This document shows, piece after piece, positions 10,401-19,500 of a DNA stretch of 64,000 nt. Position numbers and translations under genes: made by a program. The DNA is taken from assembly GCF_003259335.1 (NCBI RefSeq), contig NZ_QLLL01000003.1, positions 62,001 through 126,000 on the forward strand, in the 5' to 3' direction. Position 1 is the stretch's first letter. Each line of letters starts with the position of its first letter. Below the pieces are notes generated by a model. It saw nothing but the letters and a program-made list of their open reading frames with translations, searched no databases and had not been told where the DNA came from. Origin of the DNA: Chitinophaga skermanii (GTDB taxonomy: Bacteria > Bacteroidota > Bacteroidia > Chitinophagales > Chitinophagaceae).

Positions 10401-11588
10401 GATGGAGAATTTGCTTTCGAGGTAAACGAAATTATTCAAATCGTTGCAGGAGACAAAGTTACCTATAGCGCTCAGCAGGTTTGGGAGTCGGTTATCACAT
10501 ACGATACTCCACAACTTGCCATGGATGCTTTAATTCAATCGTTGAAGCTATTCCGCGTATTGGATAACTACCAAAGAAACGATGAAGACGTGGCTGGCCC
10601 ATATAGTGTAACACTTGTTGATCCTGCCGGCGTTATGGCACTTCATCCGCTGGTGTATACAAGGTTAAGTGACCGTGATGCTGCTATTGACCTTGTGCAA
10701 CGTGCCATTAGCTCGGAAGGCATGCGCCTGGTAGAACATATCTTGTTACGTCCTCGCCAGCAAGCAGTTGTATACGAAACCTTGGAAGTTGAAATGCTTT
10801 GGTTCCCTAATGGAAAACAAAATAGTCAACAAAAGCTACTGATTAAAGGCGAAACTTCATTTAATGGCAATTTACAAGCATTCATACAAGCATTAAAGTT
10901 AGCTACCGCCACAACAGGTGGGGTAACAATGAAAGATAATGGTCCTAACCAAGAACTCAATTGGTGGAATAACGGGATGAAGATAGCTGCTGCCGAGATG
11001 CCAGGAAAGAATATGAATGAATGGAACGCAGAAGTTCAAATGGTTTTAAAAGACGCATTTGCGGAACAGGCGAGTTTTGAGAGTGCCAATACTGGACTTA
11101 GCCGCGTAGTGACGGAAGGATTTAGTGTGTCGAATGCGCTATTCCCTGTTTGTTCTGAGGCTGATTTTTGTAGTTATGTTGATCCCAACGCGCCGAAATA
11201 TGTTGACGAGAAGTTTACAGACCGAACCTTCTTAGTGGATCCTTATTCTTTTTGGGCAACCGTGGTGCTGCCTGCTTGGCCGCAGCGATTCCGCAAAACT
11301 AGGTTCCGTCAATTCTTTGAAGATACATTACGTAAAGAAGCACCGGCACATATTCGTTTGCATATTGTTTGGGTTTCTCCTCAACAAATGTTGCAATTCG
11401 AAACGGCTTATAAAAACTGGTTACAAGCATTAGCAAACGATATGGGTTGCGACTTTGTAAGCAGTCAACAAGCTTTAGTTGAAACAATTTCAAACTTGAA
11501 AAATGTATTCCCAGCCGAATATCTCGATGATGCGGGCGACATGAACGACCAGTCGTTACTGCTCCTCGATGAAGCCATGCTTGGATAA
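4404..11588 (+). CDS. Giant eCIS baseplate J-like protein (Afp12-type) with multiple internal repeats
   Basis: A 2394-residue baseplate protein. The N-terminus has the wedge signature KIWTDHNFHDPGMTMLDAL followed by YVLTDLDYR (residues about 37-65), typical of large J-like CIS baseplate proteins. The C-terminus (from about 2107) has RLVEHILLRPR and then KTRFRQFFEDTLRKEAPAH-IRLHIVWV, also typical of that family. Between about 555 and 2106 there is a long insertion of degenerate modules of about 45-90 residues. Each has two or three strands around F-x-x-x-L-x-D, a short hydrophobic strand, then an acidic helix beginning T-x-E-E-R-D-x-A-(I/V). Good examples begin near 8376 and 10581 (both contain A-x-HP-x-x-Y). 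An acidic/Lys run (about residues 1745-1760) interrupts the repeats. The gene lies in the eCIS operon, 22 bases before the next likely start. Baseplate role is strong; the job of the repeats is unknown. Confidence 0.8.
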   Translation: MSDLKFISKAKNTGFPEYLDFDTLRLQGIQHIAALSGKIWTDHNFHDPGMTMLDALCYVLTDLDYRTKFDFKDLVAKANNEQPEDNFYTAAQILGNNPLTEIDIRKMLIDIKGVRNAWIEKTKPSDYSLTFACATGKLQYAPLTVNSKQVPLKGLYRVLIEPDDTSAAAYELDACGNSVFPLSEVVKEVEERLYAHRNLCEDIFDVVVLDKTQVGLCMHIELAANYDPEAVQLAIYTAIQEFLSPSPKFYSLSQMLDKKVRMEEIFEGRPYNFDQDKALQQNGFIDTNELLSIERQTVLYASDLYRIIMDVPGVAGITRLMMSKYNDGEYNNGEEPGGEEWQLPLDPYRRPVFSPERSNTIFYRNKLPFTANTAKVNQQFAKRLSDYNKLPKKDEGLDTMVPTGRYMDLATYKSIQYEFPAVYAIGKNDVSKNDTAIRKAQALQLQAYLLFFDRILADYFAQLAKIRPLFSMQTGGEPATYFPANIDAVPGLSNLLRYEKQLPVTTTGEPFKGMKLAHEPHEKNVTGPKTYTTLYSRDEAMKRIMNACAENNVVSNVAYIESADYWMVELLDLSENVLLEATVYFYTKEDAQQAARDLIFLAGIPANYYLVNEREAESFSFDLVYIDANYNSLLNTLYESKEQYQVRKEKLLNHLLARFSEDFTDYALMMYNLNGKQNDPARNIEDKANFLSNYAQTSANRSLAINYRNKYTTIPSSGLENRVKGLMGIRPAPTGSLNNFDLVTTIQQTQFSLVLTYAGIELFKSESLHDQAKDAYLQFLQYAKNVANYKTFGCTSEDVFGFIVQSPVGAEEYISVPCTVTFTSAEERDEMMEWCVKFFNEDGKPSYYLQTSTGFYFQFLDNDNTVLLRSKKGFDTAEASLQHAYDLIDFMQNEVVWKTVKAPNVDIYNVVVVDGITQLAIHPKAFHQKAAADEAKQWLYNYFRQHNLRYIESSEALTNWQSAYNDTQWKGFRPFKQQEQLPAAFLQFVMAAADIDQYHQTITSEGKVELSVIGAGDGEENVPVVLSVQAQLYETTEAAQAAIFEAKQVYHETYHTLKGMVHPVQAVYAYIVADEAPAGFPSPLMKTTKAIPKGQGLGAFLHKLLHLATDPARLLVAPLDECYFVVRLRNHHQEVLAESEPLTSKEDADALLMFILNAANNENLRTELSPSIEMQGLLWKHADTQVPLMQGLSVWEEANEAMTAFVSNAMLLTHLQIVPHDEQNGKFGFKVINTKNIYFAKQANYYDTPQERDAAVAQLQLQLDSLCNRQATSIIDSSNYYFAIQDGSDVLLTEPHPYASLFGAEEGFYKAIRFGKTYAYYVKTVVDNCTFGFYLVDDEEAITAFHPHTYLTEEERDEAIERIINFLKDHGASIITTQMPGYWKPVTKWLTCHLQPGDALEGINENASQEEAEQVLIGILELAKTAGNYNIVLEDQLYKIYLEEAGTRVAFHGQTFCCKSFADKAIARLVEFAKYKILDTDPVLLNTAKNVQTVPFIDNDNIPDEEKLVGYRLWDRDQRLARFNQSFLDKATTEQAALDLLHKYQRVQPTYTVMDRGEGAVAYIKGEYYFVISRNEENLWQSLQGYASVENALKAFEEVRYQVLEQSLKVANYQPWTSTDTALVLLDECGEPLVQCCAEFESHTDYMVAVRARQLFALRHGVYMIDGRFSFHLYNTQTNRYDWEAVQTYATEEQAWKALSECLQLLRYRGSYCIERDPEANRCIIQIAHILLDIQYVTKECVKKEEEEEDKNDQEKINVEDAAWERLQVFLDSERGLDTQFFRYTDYTHCCKYGFRMVDVKTYRVAQLSSWYQSMQKRENERLNLMADVLCMKRVYGWFLRDAVHNPAIDEALLACYFKQPLNLHFNKLWLRYNGLPAMEDGIWTLNSEVLQGTTITQFFYEMKVGGQVIWQSVNRYLTKEDAQRNESQYFIYLLEIARSITSYSVETVIGCENAFTIALRDIDGAIIATSPGHVCKEDVDKEVNTRIFNALMFPIVEQDGEFAFEVNEIIQIVAGDKVTYSAQQVWESVITYDTPQLAMDALIQSLKLFRVLDNYQRNDEDVAGPYSVTLVDPAGVMALHPLVYTRLSDRDAAIDLVQRAISSEGMRLVEHILLRPRQQAVVYETLEVEMLWFPNGKQNSQQKLLIKGETSFNGNLQAFIQALKLATATTGGVTMKDNGPNQELNWWNNGMKIAAAEMPGKNMNEWNAEVQMVLKDAFAEQASFESANTGLSRVVTEGFSVSNALFPVCSEADFCSYVDPNAPKYVDEKFTDRTFLVDPYSFWATVVLPAWPQRFRKTRFRQFFEDTLRKEAPAHIRLHIVWVSPQQMLQFETAYKNWLQALANDMGCDFVSSQQALVETISNLKNVFPAEYLDDAGDMNDQSLLLLDEAMLG

Positions 11589-11610
11589 TAACTCTTTAAA
11601 ATTACTTGCA

Positions 11611-14600
11611 ATGATAATAAATACGCCCACTCCATACCCTTCCTTCGTTAAAGGGCAACAATTAAAAAGTGATCACTTAAATGGCATTGTCACCTTTGCC
11701 AAGAATGAGTCGCGCGACACACGTACCTATTTATTGGGCAGCGGTATCTTTTATGGATTGGAAGTGAGTTGGGATGAAGCCGAGCAAGCACTTGTTTTAT
11801 CGCCTGGTGCTGGTGTTACAAGTGATGGATACTTATTTTCAATCGAAGAAAAGAAGTATTACTATAGTGTAAAAACGAGCGTTGGTAACAATTATCATAC
11901 AATAAGCGTTAACAACCGCAAGGTACGCGGGCGTATTTTGGAAGAAATCAAAGACGCTAATAATGCCGATGCATCGCAACAAGCACTGAAGCGTTATATA
12001 AAAGGTGTTGACGATACAGGAGCTACCGATACAGGTAAATATTTTATCCTGTTACTCATAACAGAAAGCGAATCGACAAAAGATAGTTGCATGTACGGTA
12101 ACGATCGTCGTGAAAGTATTAAAACAAACGAGGTGGAGTTGGTATTAGTGAAGGAAAAAGAAGATGACCCGGCTAATGATTACAAAGACGCCATCACGGA
12201 AGCTGAATTAGCGCAATTGATGGAAACGAGTAAGCCCGTTAATATCCAAGATCTTCCAATGGTGGGTCGATTTGGATTAACGAAAGAAGAGACCGGTGAA
12301 GATGGATTTGCATTCTGGGAATTTACACAAGGAAGTAACATCATTAATAATTTTGTTACCATCTTTAATAATGCCATCCCGCTTATAGAAAACGCCTATA
12401 TAACGGCATATAATGCCTTGGCGCCAATATTAGGGAAACCCCAAAATAACCCATTCACCGGTATGGGCAATAAGTTAAAAGCAACATATGCCGCCTTTGA
12501 TGGTAAACCACAGAGCATTGTGTTGTACCCTTATTTTTACGATTACCTACGCGACCTCGTATCTGCGTTTGAAGAGTTGAATAACCACAGCGTGGTTGAT
12601 ATCTTCTCGCTGATGCCTAATAAAAATCGCTTCCCTGGGTATTTATTGTTGGGTAGCATTCGAACAACCGCTAACAATAGTAGTATCAACTACCGCATGA
12701 AGTTATATCGTCCTCCATTGGCCGATTTAACAGGTAATAGCGCTGAACAAATGTCTTTTTTATTGGATAAAATGGCTTATATCGCGAATGTTGATCATGT
12801 TGTATTTAATGCTGAAAGTATCATTGGAGAGAACCTACATATGACCCCGGATGCCGGTATTAATGAAGAATTAAGCGAGCGTTCAATTCCATTCTATTAC
12901 AAAAATATAGACGAAGTACGTGAGCAATGGAATTTCACCCGCACAAAAACAAATAGAAGTGCTACGATTCCAGGTGTGAAGAATGAAGATGACCAGAAAT
13001 TCCTTGTTGCTAATATCAATAAATACGATTTCTTCCGCGTGAAAGGCCATATCGGTAAACCATTGGATGAAGTGGTGATGGACTTGGATAAATACCGTAA
13101 GCGTTTTCATTTACCATTCGATATTAAAACGGTGTATGTTGGAGATGAGCATCTCATCAACGAGTTGGTGTATCAAATGGGTGCAAGCTTTTCAGACTTG
13201 GCGATGCACTTGGATAACGTGGCGGAAGATATGCGTTGTAATGGCGTGTGTGGAGGAATGTTGGAAGAGCGGATTTTTGGTCAATATGATCACCAGCAAC
13301 ATCCTGCGATGTTCGAAAACCTGCTCTATTTCTTCGGTTCAACCGAAATAGATGATATAAATAGTTGGGCAGAAGAAAGGTGCAGTGAACAGGACACATG
13401 CGACGAAGAAAGCAGGCAATGTTGTGTAGGCATTATTTGCACGTTATACCCCATTGCGAAAGAATACCAAGAAAGAAAACAAAAACTAGTAGAACGTATA
13501 TTCTTCCACAAATTCGCTGAAACGCACCCGGGATTTGAGCACCAAGGTGGTGTAGAGAGAGGCGGAACACTTGTGCTTGTGGGCATGCAGAGTAATGTGC
13601 AAGACCTTTCAAAAGAAAGACTGGAAGGTATTGTAAATAAAATGGGTGCAAGCGAATCTGGAAAGGCCGGAACTTATTCTATAAAAGAATTATTAGGATA
13701 CGATGTAATTGCCGATTTCTGTTTGCCTTACCAATGCTGCGATGAATTGCCTCCAATCAAGATTGAAGTAACACCATTGCCGCCGGTTGCGCAGTATGAA
13801 TTTGCAGGATATGAACATGGGCAAGAAGTATATAAGGTGGCCCTTAACAATAATTCTTTACGAGCAGATAGTTTCTATTGGGAAATCTTCGATACATATG
13901 GTCAAAGTGTAGCTACTTTAACCACAACTGATGTAAATGAGCAAGCTGTATTTGAGTTGCAATATTATATGGGGGCCTGGTTTGAGTGTGAGTTAAAGGC
14001 TTCGAGGGATGGTATTGTAAGTGTATATAAAGATCATTTTGTATTATGTCCGGGTAGCGAAGTGCTGTTGCACGGGGAGGCGGATGAGAAGGAATTAACG
14101 GGGCAGCCATTAGAAGAAATTCATTTTACTTTAGAAGCATTGCCTTTCGGCGGTGAATTCATCCTAAGCAGTGTTGATGATAAAAAAGTAATCGAGCCTA
14201 ATAGCGGCATGTACGATATTAGTTGGACAACCGACCGTAGCTTGGCTGTTTTACGCATGTATACACCTGCTGTAGGAGAATATAAATTAACCTATTCCTT
14301 CGCCCATTTAAATAAATGCGAAAAGAGAGAAGATAGCGTAGCGATTTATATTGGTAAAGGTCGTGTGGTGAAAGATGATAGTGTGAAAGAAGAAGTAAAC
14401 ATCCAAGCACATGATTTTTATAAACCGGCTATGGCTTTAGTGCAAGCGGCCAATGCCCCTGTATTAAAGGAAAAGCAGGCTGATTTGGATATCTTCTTTA
14501 AAACAGCAAGTGGTACAAAAGAATTGCCAAGTAGTTTTGAAGGCTTCATGGATACTTTGGAGCCATTGATTGCTGAATCCAAAACCGCGCAGAAATCAAA

Positions 14601-14826
14601 CTTACTTCAATTATTAGCTGTGGGAACAGCTCATTTTATCGAAGGGATGGTTATAGCATCGCCGGAAAAAGCTACCGTAGCCGGTCAGAACCGTGTTACA
14701 CGCGCCGATTCCATCTTCAAAGCCCATAAAGCTAGCACTACTTGGAAGAAGATTTGGACTACAGAAATTACTGATCCAATGGTATCTCTCGGAGCATTTG
14801 AAACGTATAATAGCTTAATTGGTTAA
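11611..14826 (+). CDS. eCIS-associated baseplate/appendage protein with Cys-rich and Ig-like regions
   Basis: A 1071-residue protein without a named function. I place the start at 11611 (MIINTPTPYPSFVKG) because an in-frame ATG at 11569 would overlap the previous gene and precede the recognisable N-terminus. Residues 1-80 read F-x-x-GQ-x-L-x-x-x-HLNG, then LLGSGIFYGLEV, then VLSPGAGVTSDGYLF. This module is found in proteins next to CIS baseplates. Near 13230-13440 there is a cluster of about 10 Cys. Next comes HPGFEHQGGVERGGTLVLV (about 13531), which looks like a conserved turn. The part from about 13780 to 14370 is beta-rich and Ig/PKD-like. There is no signal peptide, consistent with cytoplasmic particle assembly. 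Its stop overlaps the next start (TAATG), so the two are probably translationally coupled. Confidence 0.6.
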   Translation: MIINTPTPYPSFVKGQQLKSDHLNGIVTFAKNESRDTRTYLLGSGIFYGLEVSWDEAEQALVLSPGAGVTSDGYLFSIEEKKYYYSVKTSVGNNYHTISVNNRKVRGRILEEIKDANNADASQQALKRYIKGVDDTGATDTGKYFILLLITESESTKDSCMYGNDRRESIKTNEVELVLVKEKEDDPANDYKDAITEAELAQLMETSKPVNIQDLPMVGRFGLTKEETGEDGFAFWEFTQGSNIINNFVTIFNNAIPLIENAYITAYNALAPILGKPQNNPFTGMGNKLKATYAAFDGKPQSIVLYPYFYDYLRDLVSAFEELNNHSVVDIFSLMPNKNRFPGYLLLGSIRTTANNSSINYRMKLYRPPLADLTGNSAEQMSFLLDKMAYIANVDHVVFNAESIIGENLHMTPDAGINEELSERSIPFYYKNIDEVREQWNFTRTKTNRSATIPGVKNEDDQKFLVANINKYDFFRVKGHIGKPLDEVVMDLDKYRKRFHLPFDIKTVYVGDEHLINELVYQMGASFSDLAMHLDNVAEDMRCNGVCGGMLEERIFGQYDHQQHPAMFENLLYFFGSTEIDDINSWAEERCSEQDTCDEESRQCCVGIICTLYPIAKEYQERKQKLVERIFFHKFAETHPGFEHQGGVERGGTLVLVGMQSNVQDLSKERLEGIVNKMGASESGKAGTYSIKELLGYDVIADFCLPYQCCDELPPIKIEVTPLPPVAQYEFAGYEHGQEVYKVALNNNSLRADSFYWEIFDTYGQSVATLTTTDVNEQAVFELQYYMGAWFECELKASRDGIVSVYKDHFVLCPGSEVLLHGEADEKELTGQPLEEIHFTLEALPFGGEFILSSVDDKKVIEPNSGMYDISWTTDRSLAVLRMYTPAVGEYKLTYSFAHLNKCEKREDSVAIYIGKGRVVKDDSVKEEVNIQAHDFYKPAMALVQAANAPVLKEKQADLDIFFKTASGTKELPSSFEGFMDTLEPLIAESKTAQKSNLLQLLAVGTAHFIEGMVIASPEKATVAGQNRVTRADSIFKAHKASTTWKKIWTTEITDPMVSLGAFETYNSLIG

Positions 14827-16565
14827 TGGCACAGCAACACGTTATAGCGAAATTGGAGTTTTTCGTGCAAATCCCGCAACGCGAAGAAGCTTTCTCATTG
14901 CAAACAAGCATAAGCGAGCAATGTAATGCCTCGCTCATGCCGCAATTAGCCCAACTCTTCGATGAATGGATGCCCGAAGATGTGTTGCTTACAATCCAAA
15001 AATTAGAAATAACCTTACCCAATTGCACATTGGCAGAATTACGAAACAATTTGCCTAGTATGATCTTGGCTGCTATGCAAAAAATGATGCCTAGTTTGCA
15101 AGAAGAGGCCGACCATGGTAGCGCTAATATTACACGTACACCACGCGAGGTCAGCCGTTTTGAAAGTTTCTTGTATTACTTAGAGCTTGGGGTAATGCCT
15201 GCTACAACTGCCGCTATTACTCAAATTGAATGGGAACAAGCAGTATTGGCTACGCTCAGTAGTGATGTGTTTTCAGTTGAACGTTTTTTGCAAACCATTC
15301 GATCAAAACCCCAAGCCGCCATACGTCTCGTGCAACAATGGGGTATTCCATTTGTGAAGAGATGTTTGCTGGTGGTTATACCTACTTTAAATGCTAGTTT
15401 ATTTGTACTGCTTGAAGAATTGATTACAATAATTACTAGCAACTCGGTGCGTGAAACGGCGCAACAATATTTTGCCCAAACGTCTTTGCAAAACATTTTG
15501 GCCGTAACAAATGCGAAAGTGCTTTTACGAAATGTGTACATCAGCATGCTCGCTATTGTAGCTGAAAAACGTATAGAACTTACAAGTGCTACAATTATGT
15601 CGATGGTGCGTTATAGTATGTCGTTGCAAGCATCGAATTGGAGTCGATTGTTATGGATAATGAGCAGAGAGGGGCTGAATGTTACAGTTGCTTCGGCTAG
15701 TACGACTAACATGATACAAGGGAGTGTTGCATCGCAAATTGTATTATATCAAAACGATGTAGACGCTATTCAAAAGGAGATTGATCAAATAAAAGTACAA
15801 CAAGCCGTATCTCAACAGAAAGCTGATACTAAAGAAACCGGTCAATCTCAAGACATCCCAAGCAGCCATTCTAACAATAAAGATCCCAAACAGGAAGCAG
15901 TTATATCTGATCATAAGGACGATAAACAAATATCTCAAGCAACAACTACTTTCAATGATAACAACAAGTCTGCTGCCCAATCATCTATAGATGAAACTTA
16001 TGAAGCTATGAAGGCCATACAAGAAAAGCAGTCGGATAGTTGGCAACTTCCGAAAGAAGAAGATACTTATTTTATCAATAATGCTGGGTTGATTTTGTTG
16101 CATCCTTTTATTCCACACTTGTTCGATCATTTAGGATGGAAGGATGAAAAAGGCTTTGTGAATGAAACTTTGCAAAGTAAAGCGGCACAATTGCTCGGTT
16201 ACCTGGCAAGTGGGCAAACTGGTTGCCACGAACAAGATTTGTTATTACCTAAAATATTGTGCGGCTTTACACCTGCTCAACCCATGCAGCGTGAAATTGA
16301 GTTTACAAACGAAGAGTTACAATTGGCCGACGAATTACTCGATGCTGCTATCGGGCATTGGAAAGGAGTTGGCTCCATGTCACGCGATGGATTACGTGCT
16401 AACTTCTTAATGCGGGAAGGAAAGCTTGTGTATAGAAAGGGTGATTGGGAGCTGACGGTTACTGCACAGGTATATGACATGTTATTAAACCGTTTACCCT
16501 GGAGTTTTAGCTTAGTGGGGTATTCGTGGATGGAATCATTGGTTAAAACAACCTGGAGTTATTAA
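14826..16565 (+). CDS. Contractile injection system 'tape measure' family protein
   Basis: 579 residues. The N-terminus (HVIAKLEFFVQIPQREEAF, then LFDEWMPEDVLLTIQKLEI and LAELRNNLP) and the C-terminus (NNAGLILLHPFIPHLFDHL, then KAAQLLGYLASG, then DLLLPKILCGF) match the CIS_TMP family as annotated in Bacteroidota eCIS loci. Between them lies a helical part and then a hydrophilic Q/K/D-rich linker (about residues 315-395) of low complexity. It lacks the long coiled-coil or hydrophobic repeats expected of a classical tape measure, so the family name may be misleading and a baseplate or assembly role is also possible. The start overlaps the previous stop by one base; the next gene begins 6 bases later. 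Confidence 0.75.
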   Translation: MAQQHVIAKLEFFVQIPQREEAFSLQTSISEQCNASLMPQLAQLFDEWMPEDVLLTIQKLEITLPNCTLAELRNNLPSMILAAMQKMMPSLQEEADHGSANITRTPREVSRFESFLYYLELGVMPATTAAITQIEWEQAVLATLSSDVFSVERFLQTIRSKPQAAIRLVQQWGIPFVKRCLLVVIPTLNASLFVLLEELITIITSNSVRETAQQYFAQTSLQNILAVTNAKVLLRNVYISMLAIVAEKRIELTSATIMSMVRYSMSLQASNWSRLLWIMSREGLNVTVASASTTNMIQGSVASQIVLYQNDVDAIQKEIDQIKVQQAVSQQKADTKETGQSQDIPSSHSNNKDPKQEAVISDHKDDKQISQATTTFNDNNKSAAQSSIDETYEAMKAIQEKQSDSWQLPKEEDTYFINNAGLILLHPFIPHLFDHLGWKDEKGFVNETLQSKAAQLLGYLASGQTGCHEQDLLLPKILCGFTPAQPMQREIEFTNEELQLADELLDAAIGHWKGVGSMSRDGLRANFLMREGKLVYRKGDWELTVTAQVYDMLLNRLPWSFSLVGYSWMESLVKTTWSY

Positions 16566-16571
16566 GCAATT

Positions 16572-19500
16572 ATGTCGAAGACGAACGATACTAAACACCA
16601 TTCACAACAATCGCAACAGCAAAAGAAAGCAAGTGGCGATCAAGTGTTCCAGCCGGAGAAACAAAATGGTTTCTTCGACAGGCAAGCTACGCCTTCGACT
16701 TTCTTCGTACAACGGAAAGTGAAGATCGGTGAACCCAACGATCACTACGAAAAGCAAGCAGACAAAGTGGCCGATAAGGTTGTACAGAAAATGTCGCAAC
16801 CGCAAACGGTACAAGCCAAACCCAATGCACCGGCTATCAAAGCGCCTACGATTAATGCTGCTCCTAAACAAAACCTCGTACAAGAAAAGCCTGCACTTGA
16901 AGATGAGAAAATGCAAGACGAACCTGTCTTGCAACGCAAACCCATTTTCGATAGTATGGGCGATCCGCCAGACGATCACATCCGTCGTAAGCCTACAACA
17001 GAAGGCCCTTCACCTAAGTCGCAACCCGATCTTTCCCAACGTTTACAGAAAACGAAAGGTGGCGGTGCGCCATTGCCAAAGGATACAAAGAATGCGATGG
17101 AGTCGGCTATGGGAGCAGATTTTAGTAATGTACGTGTGCATACCGATAAGGAAGCCAATCAACTCAGTAACGATATTCAAGCACAAGCTTTCACCCATGG
17201 AAATGATATTTATTTCAATGAAGGAAAGTTTGATGCGGCTAGTTCTACTGGTCGACATTTACTCGCCCACGAATTAACACACACTGTGCAACAAGGAGCT
17301 GCTGTGCAACGAAAAGAAATGCCAACAGCGAGCTTGTCGCCTATGATCCAACGTGATCCTGCTCCTGCAGCTGCGGCTCCGGGAGAAGTTGTAGATATTT
17401 CATCAGGGCAGTTTAATCCATCTGAAGCCCTAAAAACAGCTATCCGCGAAGCGAAGAGGGGTTTAGATGTAAATGTTACAGGAGGTAAAGTAGCCGGTGC
17501 AGGAACAATCAAAGTGCGCGAAAAAGACGGTGTATTTGAAAGCTTGAAAGATGGTTATTTGCCAATGCAAATCCAATTACTCGAACAAGCGAACCCGAAT
17601 TTAGCCGTACGGATTGCGGCAGGACAAGTAAGTGGCTTTGCAACCATTGGTAAAAACAGTGATTTACAAGCGCTGGCGAAATGGATTAAAAGCAATGCCA
17701 AAACATTAGGCTGGTTATCGGGCTTAGATATCGAAAGTTTATCCGGTGGAGTAACCAATACATTCGAAGGAGGCAATTTCACATTTACTGTGAACGGGAT
17801 TAAAGTGAAAGTAGGAGAGTTCGCGAAAGCCACGATGAATTTAGGCTGGGAGAATATGAAACCTACAGGTGATGTTACGGCCGATTTGGATGTGAAAGGT
17901 TTAGCCCAAACCAATTTGAATATTACGTTAAAAGACGGCGCCTTCAGCGGAACGGGTAAGCTCACTGTGAACTTGAAGAATTTCACGGGTGATATTGAAG
18001 CGAAGTTTGAAAAAGGCGTTCTAGATATTAAAGGTGAAGTAGGGTATGATGGTGATAAGTTGTCGGGTAAGGTGATGGTGATGATGACCGACAAAGCGAC
18101 GGCGGATAATTTCGCTGTACAACAAACAGGCGGCGGAGAAAACGCACAAGAAGCCGCTATGCCTGCAGAAATTCCAGCACCTACCGGTCCGGGTGAACGG
18201 GGTGTTGCCGGTATGGGTTCTCTTACTTTCAATCTAACAGAATGGTTTGCTGGCCAAGTAAACGTAATCATTGATGGTAAAGGTTGCGTAACAGTTGTTG
18301 GTAAAATTGCGCCACCAAAAGAAATCATTCTCTTTGAACAGAAGGATTACAATAAAGAACTGTTCAAACTAGAAGCACGCGCCGCTTACGGTTTGCCTGT
18401 AATTGGGAACGTGTTTGTGTTTGCCAACGTATCACTCAGTGCCTTGGCGAAAATGGGCCCGGCTAAGATTTACAATATTGAAGTAAACGGCACTTGGTCG
18501 AATAACCCCGACGTGGCGAAGAATATATCCCTATCGGGTTCACTGAACATCTCTGCTTATGCAGGTTTACGCTTGCGCGCGGAAGGAGGTGTAGGTGTAC
18601 AGATTTTGGACCATGATTTGAAATTGGGTGTGGGAGTGAATGCGGATGCAGGCGTGAAGGGGTATGTAGATGCGCGGCCAACGATCGGTTACCGCGATCC
18701 GGGAGAGTTCTTTTTCAAAGGGCATATGGAGATTGGTGCACAGCCGTTCTTGGGTTTGAGTGGTGATTTGTTTGCGGAACTGGATTCGCCGTGGTGGTCG
18801 CCGTTGCCGGATGAAAAATGGACGTGGCCTTTGGGCGCGTTGGAATATCCATTACCAGGAGAGTTCGGTATTGGCGCAGATATGGAATACGTGTTGGGCT
18901 CCGGTAAAATACCAGAAGTATCATTCACCGAAACCAAGTTCGACGGTTCTAAATTTATGACCGACCTTGTCGATAAGCAAGTGCCCGGCAAAGGCGGTGG
19001 CGGTGATAAAGGTGATAAGAAAGGGAAATTCGTAGATGGCGGCGCAGCAGGTGCAGCTCCTAAAGCAGCCCCAGCTCCAGCTCCTGCACCGCAAAAAGGA
19101 GGCGATAAAGGTGGAGCCAAAGGTGGCGGCGGTAAGAAGAAAGACGATAAAGCCAAAGACGCAGCTAAGCCAGATGAACTCAAAAACTTCAAAGAGGGCA
19201 TGACCAAATTAAAAGCCCTCGAAGGTCATAAACCAATGACCAAAGATGAAGTAACCGTTGAAGTAGAAAAAGTTAAAAAACAGCATAATATCCCTAACAT
19301 CGTCATCGTACCAAAAGACGGCGAATGGAAAGTAACGGGTACAATGAACGGTGGTAAGAAAACCAAGCAGTCCGTAAAAATCAAAGCCAACTTAAAAGAT
19401 GGCGATGATAAAAAAGATGATAAAAAAGATCCAGCTAAAGAAAAGAAACTCAACGAAGCGAAACATGCTTTAGTGCAAAAAGATGGATCGGAAAAAGATA

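Noticed and set aside
11569..11610. Alternative start (ATG at 11569) for the 1071-residue eCIS protein
   Set aside because: It overlaps the previous coding end and adds residues not resembling the family N-terminus; 11611 fits better.
16729..17277. 182-residue frame within the first DUF4157 gene (+ strand, other frame)
   Set aside because: It has a basic, low-complexity composition produced by frame-shifted reading of the real gene and no start context of its own.
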